NCBI GenBank assembly: GCA_964242305.1 | Contig: CAXTBB010000021.1 | Span: 5,425-69,424, forward strand | DNA from: DATLGB01 sp964242305 | GTDB taxonomy: Bacteria; Actinomycetota; Thermoleophilia; Solirubrobacterales; Solirubrobacteraceae | DNA: 64,000 bases | Direction of reading: 5' to 3' | Shown here: positions 35,036-42,837 of the stretch, one piece after another | Layout of the letters: each line of letters starts with the position of its first letter | Numbering within the stretch: the stretch's first letter is position 1 | Notes under the pieces: generated by a model | Seen by the model: the letters and a program-made list of their open reading frames with translations, nothing else | What the model was told of the DNA's origin: nothing | The model's database searches: none | Translations under genes and position numbers: made by a program

Positions 35036-35359
35036 ATGGCCGACATCTCCGAAGTCACAGACACCAACTTCCAGGCTGAGGTTCTCGAGGCCGACAAGCC
35101 CACCCTCGTGGACTTCTGGGCGCCGTGGTGCGGTCCTTGCCGCATGGTCGCCCCCGTGCTCGAGCAGATCGCCGGCGAGCGCGACGACCTCAACATCGTC
35201 AAGCTCAACGTGGACGAGAACCAGGAGACCGCCCAGCAGTTCGGCGTCCTCTCGATCCCGACGCTGATCCTCTTCAAGCACGGCTCGGTGGCCGCCAAGG
35301 TCGTCGGCGCGCTCCCCAAGAAGCGCCTCGAGGCCGAGCTGGAGCCCGCGCTGGCCTAG
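35036..35359 (+). CDS. trxA: Thioredoxin
   Basis: A 107-residue cytosolic disulfide reductase with the active site WAPWCGPCRMVAP (redox Cys pair in WCGPC) and the cis-Pro loop LSIPTLILFKHG. The length equals that of standard thioredoxin. It lies between a SpoIIM-like gene and a membrane glycosyltransferase, with its own promoter box, so it is probably expressed separately. No thioredoxin reductase gene is nearby. Confidence 0.97.
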   Translation: MADISEVTDTNFQAEVLEADKPTLVDFWAPWCGPCRMVAPVLEQIAGERDDLNIVKLNVDENQETAQQFGVLSIPTLILFKHGSVAAKVVGALPKKRLEAELEPALA

Positions 35360-35368
35360 CCTCGCCGC

Positions 35369-36643
35369 GTGCGTGGCACGCGGCTGATCTGGGCGATCCT
35401 CGCAGTCGCCCTCACTCTGCGCCTGGTGTCCGTCGTCACCGCGGCGACCTACGGCCAGCCCTTCGGCGACGCGCAGGATTACGACCGGATCGCGGTCGCC
35501 CTCGCCGACACCGGGCGCTTCCCGCCGACGCTGTACGCGGCCCCGGGCAGCCCGACGGCGCTGCGCCCGCCGACCTACCCGCTGCTGCTCGCGGCGATCT
35601 ACAAGCTCGGCGGCCGCTCTCTGGACGCCGTCCTGGTCGTCAACGCGCTGCTGGGGACGCTCGCCGTCGCCCTGCTGTACCTGCTCGTCGCGCGCGTGTT
35701 CGACCGGCAGAGGGCGCTGCTCGCGGCCGGCCTCGCCGCCGTGCTGCCGGCGCTCGTCGTGCTGCCCAACGCGCTGCTCTCGGAGAACCTGTTCGTGCCG
35801 CTCGTGCTCGGCGCGCTGCTGCTGGTGGCCGTGCACCGCGAGCGCGGCGGGCTGTGGCCGGCGGTCGGCGCCGGGTTGCTCGTCGGCGCGGCGGCCATGA
35901 CGCGCTCGAACGGGCTGCTGCTCGCGCTGCCCGTCCTGATCGGCCTCGGGACGCGCCGCTCGGCGCTGGTCGCGGCGGTCTGCCTGGCGGTCGCGCTGAC
36001 GCCGTGGACGATCCGCAACGCCGCCGCCTTCCACCGGTTCCTGCCGCTCGGGACGCAGAGCGGCTTCACCATCGCCGGGGTCTGGAACGGCTTCGCGCAG
36101 AAGCCGGGACCGAAGCGGGCCGAGTGGCAGTTCCCGTTCTCCGTGCCCGAGTACGCGAACCTCTTCAACCGGCCCGGGATCGACGAGGGCGACATCGACG
36201 GGCCGCTGCGCACCCGCGCGCTGGACTACGCCAAGGCCCACCCGCCGATCATCCTCCAGACCTTCGCGATCGACCTCGGGCGCACGTTCGGCATCCACCC
36301 GGGCCACGCGTCGCTGGACGACATCGCCTACACGGAGATGGGCGTGGCGCCGAGCGTGTGGCCGTGGCTGCGCGTGACCACGTGGGCACTGCTGGCGCTG
36401 GCCCTGGCCGGCGCGGTCGTGGTGGTGCGCCGGCGGTTGCTGCGCGAGACGGCGTGGCTGTGGCTGGCGCTCGTCCTGCTCATCCTCGGCTACGTCGTCT
36501 GGCTGGGGACGCCGCGCTACCGCGTCCCCGCCGACCCGCTGCTGATCGTCCTGGCCGTTCAGGCCCTGGCGACGGCGATGCGCAGCTCGCCGGCGACGTC
36601 GCCGAGCTCGACGGACGTGGCCAGCACCTCGCCCGCGATGTAG
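35369..36643 (+). CDS. Multi-TM GT-C glycosyltransferase (ArnT/PMT-like)
   Basis: A 424-residue membrane protein with about ten transmembrane segments. The first extracytoplasmic loop has the catalytic acidic pair GDAQDYDRIA, as in GT-C (PMT/ArnT) enzymes, followed by RPPTYPLLLAAIY. The AMTRSNGLLLALPVLIG stretch is also typical. It should transfer a sugar from a polyprenyl-phosphate carrier on the outer membrane face, which fits the polyprenol-mannose synthase encoded 1.8 kb upstream. GTG 35369 lies 9 bp after the thioredoxin stop. Its last 85 bp overlap the 3' end of ileS, and its C-terminal tail is Ser/Ala-rich. Confidence 0.88.
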   Translation: MRGTRLIWAILAVALTLRLVSVVTAATYGQPFGDAQDYDRIAVALADTGRFPPTLYAAPGSPTALRPPTYPLLLAAIYKLGGRSLDAVLVVNALLGTLAVALLYLLVARVFDRQRALLAAGLAAVLPALVVLPNALLSENLFVPLVLGALLLVAVHRERGGLWPAVGAGLLVGAAAMTRSNGLLLALPVLIGLGTRRSALVAAVCLAVALTPWTIRNAAAFHRFLPLGTQSGFTIAGVWNGFAQKPGPKRAEWQFPFSVPEYANLFNRPGIDEGDIDGPLRTRALDYAKAHPPIILQTFAIDLGRTFGIHPGHASLDDIAYTEMGVAPSVWPWLRVTTWALLALALAGAVVVVRRRLLRETAWLWLALVLLILGYVVWLGTPRYRVPADPLLIVLAVQALATAMRSSPATSPSSTDVASTSPAM

Positions 36644-39621
36644 TCCTGGTGCGCCTTCGCGGCGGCGAGCGTGTCCGCGTCGCCCTCCAGGCGAAGGTGG
36701 ATGCGGTCGGAGACGTCGAGGCCCGCGTCGCGCCGCTCGCCCTGGATGGCGTGCACGAGCTCGCGCGCGGCGCCCTCCAGCAGCAGCGCGTCCGTCAGGC
36801 CGAGCTCGAGCGCGACGGCGTGCGAGCCCGCGCGCTCGACCTGGTAGCCCTCCAGCGGCTGCATGGCGAGCTGGAGGTCGTCCGGGCCGAGCTCGTGCTC
36901 GTGGCCGTCGACGTTGATGCCGACGGAGCGGCCGGCGCGCAACGCCTCGGCGACGTGCCCCGCGTCGAGCGCGGCGATCGCCGCGGCGGCTTGGGGCATG
37001 TGCTTGCCGAAGCGCGGGCCGAGCGTGCGGTAGTTGGCCTTGACCGCGTAGGAGCCGAGCTCGTCGGACCCGGAGACGAAGCGCAGCGCCTTGACGTTGA
37101 GCTCGTCGCGCACCAACCCGGCGTGCGCCTCCAGCGCCTCCCGCTCCGCTCCGGCGGCCACGACGACCGCCGCCGCCAGCGGCTGGCGGTTCTTGACCTT
37201 GGCCTGCGCGCGGGCGGTGCGGCCCATCTCCACCGTCGAGCGCACCAGCGTCATCTCGGCCTCGAGCGCGGCGTCACCGGTGGAGGCGACCGGGAAGTCG
37301 GTGAGGTGGACGCTGGGCTCGCTGCCGTCCAATCGCTCGTAGAGCTCGTCGGCCACGAACGGGCAGAACGGCGCCAGCAGCTGCGCCGTCGTGACCAGGC
37401 ACTCGTGCAGCGTGGCGAAGGCGGCGGGGTCGCCGTCCCAGAAGCGGCGCCGCGACAGGCGCACGTACCAGTTGGAGAGGTCGTCGACGAAGGCGGCGAT
37501 GGCACGGCCGGCCACCGTCGCGTCGTAGCGGTCCATCGCCTCCGTGACCGCCGCCGTGGTGCTGCGCAGGCGGCTGATCGCCCAGCGGTCGAGCGGCGTC
37601 TCCGGAGCGGTGCGCTCGTACGCGTCCGTCGCGTTCGCGTAGAGCGTGTAGAAGCCGTAGGTGTTCCACAGCTGCAGCAGGAACTGGCGCAGCGACTCGC
37701 CGACCGCGGCGGCCGAGAACTGGTAGCCGTCCCACGGCTGCTTGGAGGTGAAGAAGTACCAGCGCAGCGCGTCGGCGCCGTAGGCGTCCAGCACCTCCCA
37801 GGGCTCGACCACGTTGCCCTTGGACTTGGACATCTTCTCGTTGTTGGCGTCGTTGAGCAGCCCCAGGCAGACGACGTCCTTGTAGGGCGCCTTCCCGAAC
37901 AGCAGCGTGTTGACGGCCAGCAGCGAGTAGAACCAGCCGCGGGTCTGATCCAGGCCCTCGCAGATGTAGTCGGCCGGGAAGTCGCGCTCGAAGGTCTCCT
38001 GGTTGGTGTGCGGCGCGCCCCACTGGGCGAACGGCATCGAGCCCGAGTCGAACCACACGTCGATGACCTCCGGCACGCGGCGCAGCGGCTCGCCGCCGGT
38101 GGGCGACGGGATCTCGACGTCGTCGACGTAGGGGCGGTGCGGGTCGTCGAGGGTGACACCCGATTTCGCCTCCAGGTCGGCCAGCGAGGACACCGCCACC
38201 GTCTCCCCCGCCGCGTTGCGCCAGATCGGCAGCGGCGTCCCCCAGTAACGCTCGCGCGAGATCGCCCAGTCGACGTTGTTCTCCAACCAATTCCCGAAGC
38301 GCCCGTGCTTGATGTGCGGCGGGTGCCAGGTGACCGTCTCGTTGGCGGCGAGCAGGTCGTCGCGCAGGCTCGAGGTGCGGATGAACCAGCTCGGCTTGGC
38401 GTAGTAGAGCAGCGGCGTGCCGTCCCGCCAGCAGTGCGGGTAGGCGTGCAGCAGCGTCTCCGCGCGGAACATGCGCCCGCGCGCCCGGAGGTCGGCGATC
38501 AGGTCCTGGTCGGCCTCCTTGACCCAACGACCGGCGTACGGGCCGATGCGCTCGTCGTAGGTGCCATCGGGCTTCACCGGGTTGACGACGGTGAGGCCGG
38601 CCTCGAGGCCGAGCCGGTAGTCGTCCTCCCCGAACGCGACCGCCGTGTGGACGATGCCGGTGCCGTCCGAGTCGGAGACGAAGTCCCCGGCGAGCACGGT
38701 GTGCCCCTTCTCGCCGTACTCGCTGGCGGGCAGGTACGGGAACGGCGGCTCGTAGTGCAGGCCGAGCAGGTCGGCGCCGGGGAAGCGGTCGAGCACCTCG
38801 GCGTCCTCCCCCAGCACGCGCTCGACCAGCGCCTCGGCGAGGACGAACTGCTCGCCGGCGAGGTCGGCTCGAACATAGGTCAGCGCGGGGTCGACCGCGA
38901 CCGCCGCGTTGGACACCAGCGTCCAGGGCGTCGTCGTCCACACCAGCAGCGACGCTTGAAAAAAGGGACTGTCCCCTTGTTCCAACGGGAACTTGACGTA
39001 GACGCTCGGGTCCTCGACGTCCTTGTAGCCGAGGGCGACCTCGTGGGAGCTCAGGGCGGTGCCGCAGCGCGTGCAGTAGGGGACGACCTTGTGGCCCTCG
39101 TAGAGGAGGTCGCGCTCGTGCAGCTGGGACAGGGCCCACCACACGGACTCCACGAACGGCGTGGCCATCGTCTCGTAGGCGGCGTCCGTGTCCACCCAGA
39201 AGCCGATGCGCTCCGTCAGCGCCTTCCACTCCTCGACATAGGTGAGCACCGACTCGCGGCACTTGGCGTTGAAGGCCGCGATGCCGTAGTCCTCGATGTC
39301 GTGCTTGCTGGTGAAGCCGAGGGCGTTCTCGACCGCGATCTCGACCGGCAGCCCGTGGCAGTCCCAGCCGCCCTTGCGCAGGACGTGGTGGCCCTGCATC
39401 GTCTTGTAGCGCGGGTAGATGTCCTTGAACACGCGCGCGAGGACGTGGTGGGACCCGGGGCGGCCGTTGGCGGTCGGCGGGCCCTCGTAGAAGACGTAGG
39501 GCGTCCGTCCCTCCCGGCGGCGCATCGACTCGCCGAACACGTCGCGCGCGCGCCAGCGCTCGAGCACCTGCTGCTCGAGGTCGGGGAAGGACTGCCGGGG
39601 GTCGACGGGCGGGTAGCTCAC
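36559..39621 (-). CDS. ileS: Isoleucine--tRNA ligase
   Basis: A 1020-residue class I synthetase. The HIGH-equivalent lies in YEGPPTANGRPGSHHVLARV, the KMSKS loop is EKMSKSKGNVVEPWEV, and the CP1 editing domain is marked by LLVWTTTPWTLVSN. The C-terminal anticodon domain is followed by a region without the zinc-binding Cys cluster, as in eukaryote-like IleRS; this type often confers mupirocin tolerance (inference). Just before the WTTTPWT motif the frame contains EQGDSPFFQA, encoded by a palindromic repeat. GTG 39621 (VSYPPVDPRQSFP) is the chosen start. It follows the repeat-protein gene by 11 bp. Confidence 0.95.
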   Translation of the reverse strand: MSYPPVDPRQSFPDLEQQVLERWRARDVFGESMRRREGRTPYVFYEGPPTANGRPGSHHVLARVFKDIYPRYKTMQGHHVLRKGGWDCHGLPVEIAVENALGFTSKHDIEDYGIAAFNAKCRESVLTYVEEWKALTERIGFWVDTDAAYETMATPFVESVWWALSQLHERDLLYEGHKVVPYCTRCGTALSSHEVALGYKDVEDPSVYVKFPLEQGDSPFFQASLLVWTTTPWTLVSNAAVAVDPALTYVRADLAGEQFVLAEALVERVLGEDAEVLDRFPGADLLGLHYEPPFPYLPASEYGEKGHTVLAGDFVSDSDGTGIVHTAVAFGEDDYRLGLEAGLTVVNPVKPDGTYDERIGPYAGRWVKEADQDLIADLRARGRMFRAETLLHAYPHCWRDGTPLLYYAKPSWFIRTSSLRDDLLAANETVTWHPPHIKHGRFGNWLENNVDWAISRERYWGTPLPIWRNAAGETVAVSSLADLEAKSGVTLDDPHRPYVDDVEIPSPTGGEPLRRVPEVIDVWFDSGSMPFAQWGAPHTNQETFERDFPADYICEGLDQTRGWFYSLLAVNTLLFGKAPYKDVVCLGLLNDANNEKMSKSKGNVVEPWEVLDAYGADALRWYFFTSKQPWDGYQFSAAAVGESLRQFLLQLWNTYGFYTLYANATDAYERTAPETPLDRWAISRLRSTTAAVTEAMDRYDATVAGRAIAAFVDDLSNWYVRLSRRRFWDGDPAAFATLHECLVTTAQLLAPFCPFVADELYERLDGSEPSVHLTDFPVASTGDAALEAEMTLVRSTVEMGRTARAQAKVKNRQPLAAAVVVAAGAEREALEAHAGLVRDELNVKALRFVSGSDELGSYAVKANYRTLGPRFGKHMPQAAAAIAALDAGHVAEALRAGRSVGINVDGHEHELGPDDLQLAMQPLEGYQVERAGSHAVALELGLTDALLLEGAARELVHAIQGERRDAGLDVSDRIHLRLEGDADTLAAAKAHQDYIAGEVLATSVELGDVAGELRIAVARA
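38958..38977 (-). repeat. Small palindromic repeat copy 2, inside ileS
   Basis: GAAAAAAGGGACTGTCCCCT matches copy 1 (28234-28253) at 19 of 20 positions; the single difference is the central base of the palindrome. It lies in opposite orientation relative to the gene: ileS reads it as GDSPFF in the editing domain, whereas the glycosyltransferase reads the other strand. Confidence 0.75.
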
Positions 39622-39632
39622 CGTCTCTGAAG

Positions 39633-40175
39633 CTAGCTGGGGAGCGACCCCAGGCCGTGCCGGTACGTCCCGTCGCGATCCCAGAAGTCGACCGTGAACG
39701 AGCCGTCGGGACGGTCGCCGAAGCGGGCGCGCAGCTGGCCCTCGCGGTCCCACTCCTCGACGCAGACGGTGCGGTCGGGGCGCTCGCCGAGGCGGCCGCG
39801 GACGTTGCCGCGGTCGTCGAGCAGTTCCACACCGGTGGACCCGTCCGGCCAGACGCCCAGGCCGACGCGGTAGTGGCCGTCGGAGTCCCACAGCTCGACG
39901 GAGGCGTCGCGGCCGGGCGCCGGCCCGTGGCCGACGAGGACGCGGTGGCGGCCGTTCTCGTCCCACACGGCGAGCCCGCCCGGGCCGCTCTCCTTGACCT
40001 CGACGCGCTGGTTGCCGGCCGCGTCGATGAGGTCGACCGATCCGGGTCGGACGAGGACGCGGACGGCACCGGTCGCGTCCCGCAGCGCCAGCAGCCCGTC
40101 CCCGTCGGGCCCGACCGTCAGCGTCGCCCGGACGTTGCCCTGATCGTCGACGAGCTCGAAGCTGGTGTCGCGCAT
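39633..40175 (-). CDS. Tandem beta-repeat protein of unknown function
   Basis: A 180-residue protein made almost entirely of about eight repeats of roughly 20 residues with consensus [VL]-x-L-x-D-x-x-G-x-x-R-x-x-L-x-x-x-P-D-G. Clear examples are FELVDDQGNVRATL, VELWDSDGHYRVGL, VELLDDRGNVRGRL and FTVDFWDRDGTYRHGL. Each repeat should form a beta hairpin, so the chain may build a solenoid or a single-layer beta sheet. There is no signal peptide or transmembrane segment. It is encoded 11 bp upstream of ileS in the same direction, so it is probably cotranscribed. I recognise no named family; ligand unknown. Confidence 0.8.
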   Translation of the reverse strand: MRDTSFELVDDQGNVRATLTVGPDGDGLLALRDATGAVRVLVRPGSVDLIDAAGNQRVEVKESGPGGLAVWDENGRHRVLVGHGPAPGRDASVELWDSDGHYRVGLGVWPDGSTGVELLDDRGNVRGRLGERPDRTVCVEEWDREGQLRARFGDRPDGSFTVDFWDRDGTYRHGLGSLPS

Positions 40176-40200
40176 GGTCGCCACGCTACGGGCGGCGGGC

Positions 40201-40265
40201 TTGACACGACCTGTTGCTGGCGCAAAGGTAGAGGTCGAGAGAGGGATTCCCCAACGGAGGGAGGT
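40201..40265 (+). promoter_or_regulatory. Probable promoter and ribosome binding site of the CO-dehydrogenase operon
   Basis: TTGACA at 40201-40206 is a perfect -35 box. At 17-18 bp spacing the -10 is weak (AAAGGT/AAGGTA, 40224-40230). A strong GGAGGGAGG at 40256-40264 precedes ATG 40273. The gap 40176-40272 separates this operon from the divergent repeat-protein gene and holds no gene. Confidence 0.45.
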
Positions 40266-40272
40266 GACGGGT

Positions 40273-40536
40273 ATGCCGATGCTGACGGCCGCTTCGAGCG
40301 GCTGGTACGTCGGGCTGGTCCTGGGTGTCGTGGTCATCGCGGTCGCCGCGGCGATCGTCGTCACGATCGTCGGACTCGCGCGCCGGATCGCCGGACAGGC
40401 CCGGACGGCGGTCGACGGCGTCGAAGCGGTGCGCGCCCAGACCGACGCGCTCGCGGGGATCGGCCAGATCAACGACTCCGGCGTGCGCATCCTGCGCTCG
40501 GCCCGCGCGGTCCGGAAGGTGGCGGTCGGCAAGTGA
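40273..40536 (+). CDS. Small single-TM protein 1 of the cox-associated module
   Basis: An 87-residue protein with an N-terminal transmembrane helix (about 11-33, VGLVLGVVVIAVAAAIVVTI) and a basic amphipathic cytoplasmic helix containing ARRIAGQARTAVDGVEAVRA. It has the best ribosome binding site of the operon. The stop overlaps the GTG of the next gene (GTGA). The layout is shared by the next four genes: one N-terminal helix, then 50-65 residues of Ala/Val/Asp-rich helix. No named family recognised; it could be a membrane scaffold for the CO dehydrogenase. Confidence 0.8.
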   Translation: MPMLTAASSGWYVGLVLGVVVIAVAAAIVVTIVGLARRIAGQARTAVDGVEAVRAQTDALAGIGQINDSGVRILRSARAVRKVAVGK

Positions 40537-40811
40537 GCGCCACCGACGTCTGGACCCTCTGCCTCGTCATCGGGCTCGTCGCGGCGCTCGTCGTCGCCGG
40601 CCTGCTGTTCGTGCTGGTCCGCACGGTGAACGACATCGACCGCTCCGCTGCGAGCCTGCTCGGCGTGGCCGGCGCCGTCGCCGCGAACACCGCCACCATC
40701 CCGCAGCTCGAGGCGACCGCACCCGTGCTCGGGAAGATCGTGGAGGAGGCCGTGGTCCAGGACGGCTACATGAACGCGCTCACCGACGGCTACGGGGGTG
40801 CGGCCGCATGA
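40533..40811 (+). CDS. Small single-TM protein 2 of the cox-associated module
   Basis: A 92-residue protein with a transmembrane helix at about 7-29 (TLCLVIGLVAALVVAGLLFV) and a helical tail VNDIDRSAASLLGVAGAVAA that ends QDGYMNALTDGYGG. It starts at GTG 40533 within the previous stop and its TGA overlaps the next ATG, so it is translated as part of a chain. Same architecture as its neighbours; function unknown. Confidence 0.8.
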   Translation: MSATDVWTLCLVIGLVAALVVAGLLFVLVRTVNDIDRSAASLLGVAGAVAANTATIPQLEATAPVLGKIVEEAVVQDGYMNALTDGYGGAAA

Positions 40812-41083
40812 GCCACGACACGCTCGTCGTCCTCAGCGTGCTGCTCGCCGTCGTGGTGATCGCGGTGCTCGTCGTCGCGCTCGTCCTCGTCCGCCGCGGC
40901 CTGCACCGGACCGCGCAGAACCTCGCGACCCTCGCCGGTGCCCTCGAGACGGTCGAGTCCGACCACCTGCGCCCGCTCGAGCCCGCCGTCCAGGCGATCA
41001 ACGCCCAGTTCGACGTCATCCTCTCGGCGCTGCCGGGCATCGCCGCCAAGGCCGCCGTGGTCGCGGAGCGGAGGTCGGCATGA
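40808..41083 (+). CDS. Small single-TM protein 3 of the cox-associated module
   Basis: A 91-residue protein. The transmembrane helix is at about 6-28 (LVVLSVLLAVVVIAVLVVAL), followed by LVRRGLHRTAQNLATLAGAL and a helix ending AAKAAVVAERRSA. The R-G-L-H-R-T start of the cytoplasmic part differs from its neighbours, but the length and heptad-like spacing are alike. ATGA overlaps occur at both ends. Function unknown. Confidence 0.8.
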   Translation: MSHDTLVVLSVLLAVVVIAVLVVALVLVRRGLHRTAQNLATLAGALETVESDHLRPLEPAVQAINAQFDVILSALPGIAAKAAVVAERRSA

Positions 41084-41337
41084 CGCTCTTCTGGATCGGC
41101 GACCTCGTGCTGCTGCTCGTGGTCGCGCCGATCGCCGTCTACCTGCTCAACGGCGTGCTCACCGAGGCCCGGTCGATCGTGCCCAGCGTGCACCGGATCT
41201 CCGCGGCCGCGCACGCCGGGTCCGCCGACCTCGACGCCGTCCCGCTGCTGCTGACGACGCAGGATCAGGTCAAGCGGACCCTGGACCACATCGGGGACTA
41301 CGGCGGCTCGCTGGACACGATCCTGGACGACGCTTGA
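41080..41337 (+). CDS. Small single-TM protein 4 of the cox-associated module
   Basis: An 85-residue protein with a transmembrane helix at about 5-25 (WIGDLVLLLVVAPIAVYLLN) and a tail with PSVHRISAAAHAGSADLDAV and QDQVKRTLDHIGDYGGSLDT. It carries His residues that its neighbours lack. It starts inside the previous stop codon. A 54-bp gap with an inverted repeat separates it from protein 5. Confidence 0.78.
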   Translation: MTLFWIGDLVLLLVVAPIAVYLLNGVLTEARSIVPSVHRISAAAHAGSADLDAVPLLLTTQDQVKRTLDHIGDYGGSLDTILDDA

Positions 41338-41342
41338 GCGTA

Positions 41343-41383
41343 TGGCAACCCTACGACCTCCTGGTGACGGAACCATGTTGCCA
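41343..41383 (+). promoter_or_regulatory. 7-bp inverted repeat before small protein 5
   Basis: TGGCAAC (41343-41349) and GTTGCCA (41377-41383) form perfect arms 27 bp apart in the only real gap of the operon's membrane module. It may be an operator, or an mRNA hairpin setting the expression ratio between the membrane proteins and coxMSL. Confidence 0.4.
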
Positions 41384-41391
41384 CACGTAGA

Positions 41392-41958
41392 ATGAGCGGC
41401 CCGGGTGTCCTGCTCCTGATCACGGTCGTGGTCATCGTGCTCGCCCTGGTCTTCTTCCTGGTCTCCACGATCGTCGCCCTGCGCGCGATCACGAACGGCC
41501 TCGACGAGGCCATCGCCGGCGTCGTCGAGATCATCGAGAAGAGCGCGCCGGTCGAGCCGGTCGTCGCTGACATCAACGCCAACCTCGACACCGCCGTCTC
41601 CGCGCTCGAGGGGCTGCTGGTCAAGAAGGCGGGCATGCACGACGCGGTCGGCCTCGTCGAGGGGCTGTACCCGGGGGCCGCGGCGGAGGGCTTCCGCGAC
41701 TTCGCGGATTCCGGGACGACGCGGCCGCCCCGCATCTCCGAGGTCTACACGCGCGGGACGCTGACGCTCGCGCGCCTCGGCCGCGAGGCACCGATCGCCG
41801 CCGCGAGCCCTGCTGGCGGCCCGGTGCTGCGCAACGTGCTCGGCGGATCGCTGGCCGCCCGGCAGCTGTATCCGGACGCCCGTCAGGCGCGGCCGGAGAA
41901 CCTCGAGCGCTCACCCGTGATCGGGACGGACGCGCCCGTCGTCTACGAGGAGGCCTGA
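41392..41958 (+). CDS. Small single-TM protein 5 of the cox-associated module (long form)
   Basis: A 188-residue protein with a transmembrane helix at about 5-28 (GVLLLITVVVIVLALVFFLV) and the same short helical region (LDEAIAGVVEIIEKSAPVEP). It then extends by another 90 residues without a recognised fold (TRPPRISEVYTRGTLTLARL and a Pro/Glu-rich end). Its TGA is directly followed by the GTG of coxM, so it is the last membrane gene before the enzyme. It may be the contact between the membrane module and the enzyme; that is inference. Confidence 0.8.
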   Translation: MSGPGVLLLITVVVIVLALVFFLVSTIVALRAITNGLDEAIAGVVEIIEKSAPVEPVVADINANLDTAVSALEGLLVKKAGMHDAVGLVEGLYPGAAAEGFRDFADSGTTRPPRISEVYTRGTLTLARLGREAPIAAASPAGGPVLRNVLGGSLAARQLYPDARQARPENLERSPVIGTDAPVVYEEA

Positions 41959-42837
41959 GTGCAGACCCCTGCCCCGTTCGAGTACGAGCGCGCGACGAGC
42001 GTCGAGGGCGCGCTCGCCGCGCTCGCCGCGCACGAGGACGCGCGGGTCATCGCCGGCGGGCACAGCCTGCTGCCGATGATGAAGCTGCGGTTGGCCAACC
42101 CCGAGTACCTCGTCGACATCAACGACCTCGCTGAGCTCTCCTACATCCGCGAGGAGCAGACTGGGGAGATCCGCATCGGCGCCCTCACCCGACACGTCGA
42201 CCTGCTCGGCTCCGATCTGCTCGCCGAGCGCTTCACCCTGTTCCGCGACGCCGAGCAGGTGATCGCCGACCCGGTCGTCCGCAACCGCGGCACGATCGGC
42301 GGCTCGCTCTGCCAGGCCGACGCCGCCGAGGACCTGTCCAGCGTCTGCGCGGCGGCCAAGGCCAAGGTCGTCATCCGAGGCGCCGAAGGCGAGCGCGTCG
42401 TCGACATGGACGACTTCCACATCGGCCCGTACATGACGGCGGTCGGCGACGGTGAGCTGCTCACGGAGGTGCGGCTGCCGCCGCGCGGCGGCGCCGGCAG
42501 CGCCCACGAGAAGGTCGAGCGGCGCGCCGGGGACTGGGCGATCGCGGCTGCGTCCGCCGTCCTCTGGCTGGACGGCGGGACGATCCTGGAGGCCGGCATC
42601 GCCCTGAGTGCCGTCGGCCTCACGACGATCCACCTGAAGCGGGCCGAGGAGCTGCTCCGCGGCCGGGCACCGTCCGAAGACCTCTTCACCCAGGCGGGCG
42701 CGATCGCGTCCGAGGACTGCAAGCCGAGCGCCGACGGGCGCGGGCCCGTCGACTACAAACGCCACCTCGCGGGCGTGCTCACCACTCGCGCACTGCGTCG
42801 CGCGGCGACACGCGCGCTCGGCCAGGAGGTCCACTGA
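41959..42837 (+). CDS. coxM: CO dehydrogenase medium (FAD) subunit
   Basis: A 292-residue flavoprotein that takes electrons from the CoxS clusters to the acceptor. FAD-binding motifs are AGGHSLLPMMKLRLA (about 34-48) and TIGGSLCQADAAEDL (about 112-126), matching the AGGHS and TIGG motifs of the family. GTG 41959 abuts the previous stop codon. The order M-S-L follows that of Oligotropha coxMSL. The TGA overlaps the ATG of coxS. Confidence 0.95.
   Translation: MQTPAPFEYERATSVEGALAALAAHEDARVIAGGHSLLPMMKLRLANPEYLVDINDLAELSYIREEQTGEIRIGALTRHVDLLGSDLLAERFTLFRDAEQVIADPVVRNRGTIGGSLCQADAAEDLSSVCAAAKAKVVIRGAEGERVVDMDDFHIGPYMTAVGDGELLTEVRLPPRGGAGSAHEKVERRAGDWAIAAASAVLWLDGGTILEAGIALSAVGLTTIHLKRAEELLRGRAPSEDLFTQAGAIASEDCKPSADGRGPVDYKRHLAGVLTTRALRRAATRALGQEVH

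Noticed and set aside
35125..39630. A 1501-codon open frame on the plus strand antisense to ileS
   Set aside because: IleRS motifs are unambiguous on the other strand; the antisense frame has low-complexity composition and no family match.
41389..41394. TAGAAT as -10 of a promoter for small protein 5
   Set aside because: It overlaps the start codon, so a transcript would begin inside the gene; the adjacent inverted repeat is reported instead.
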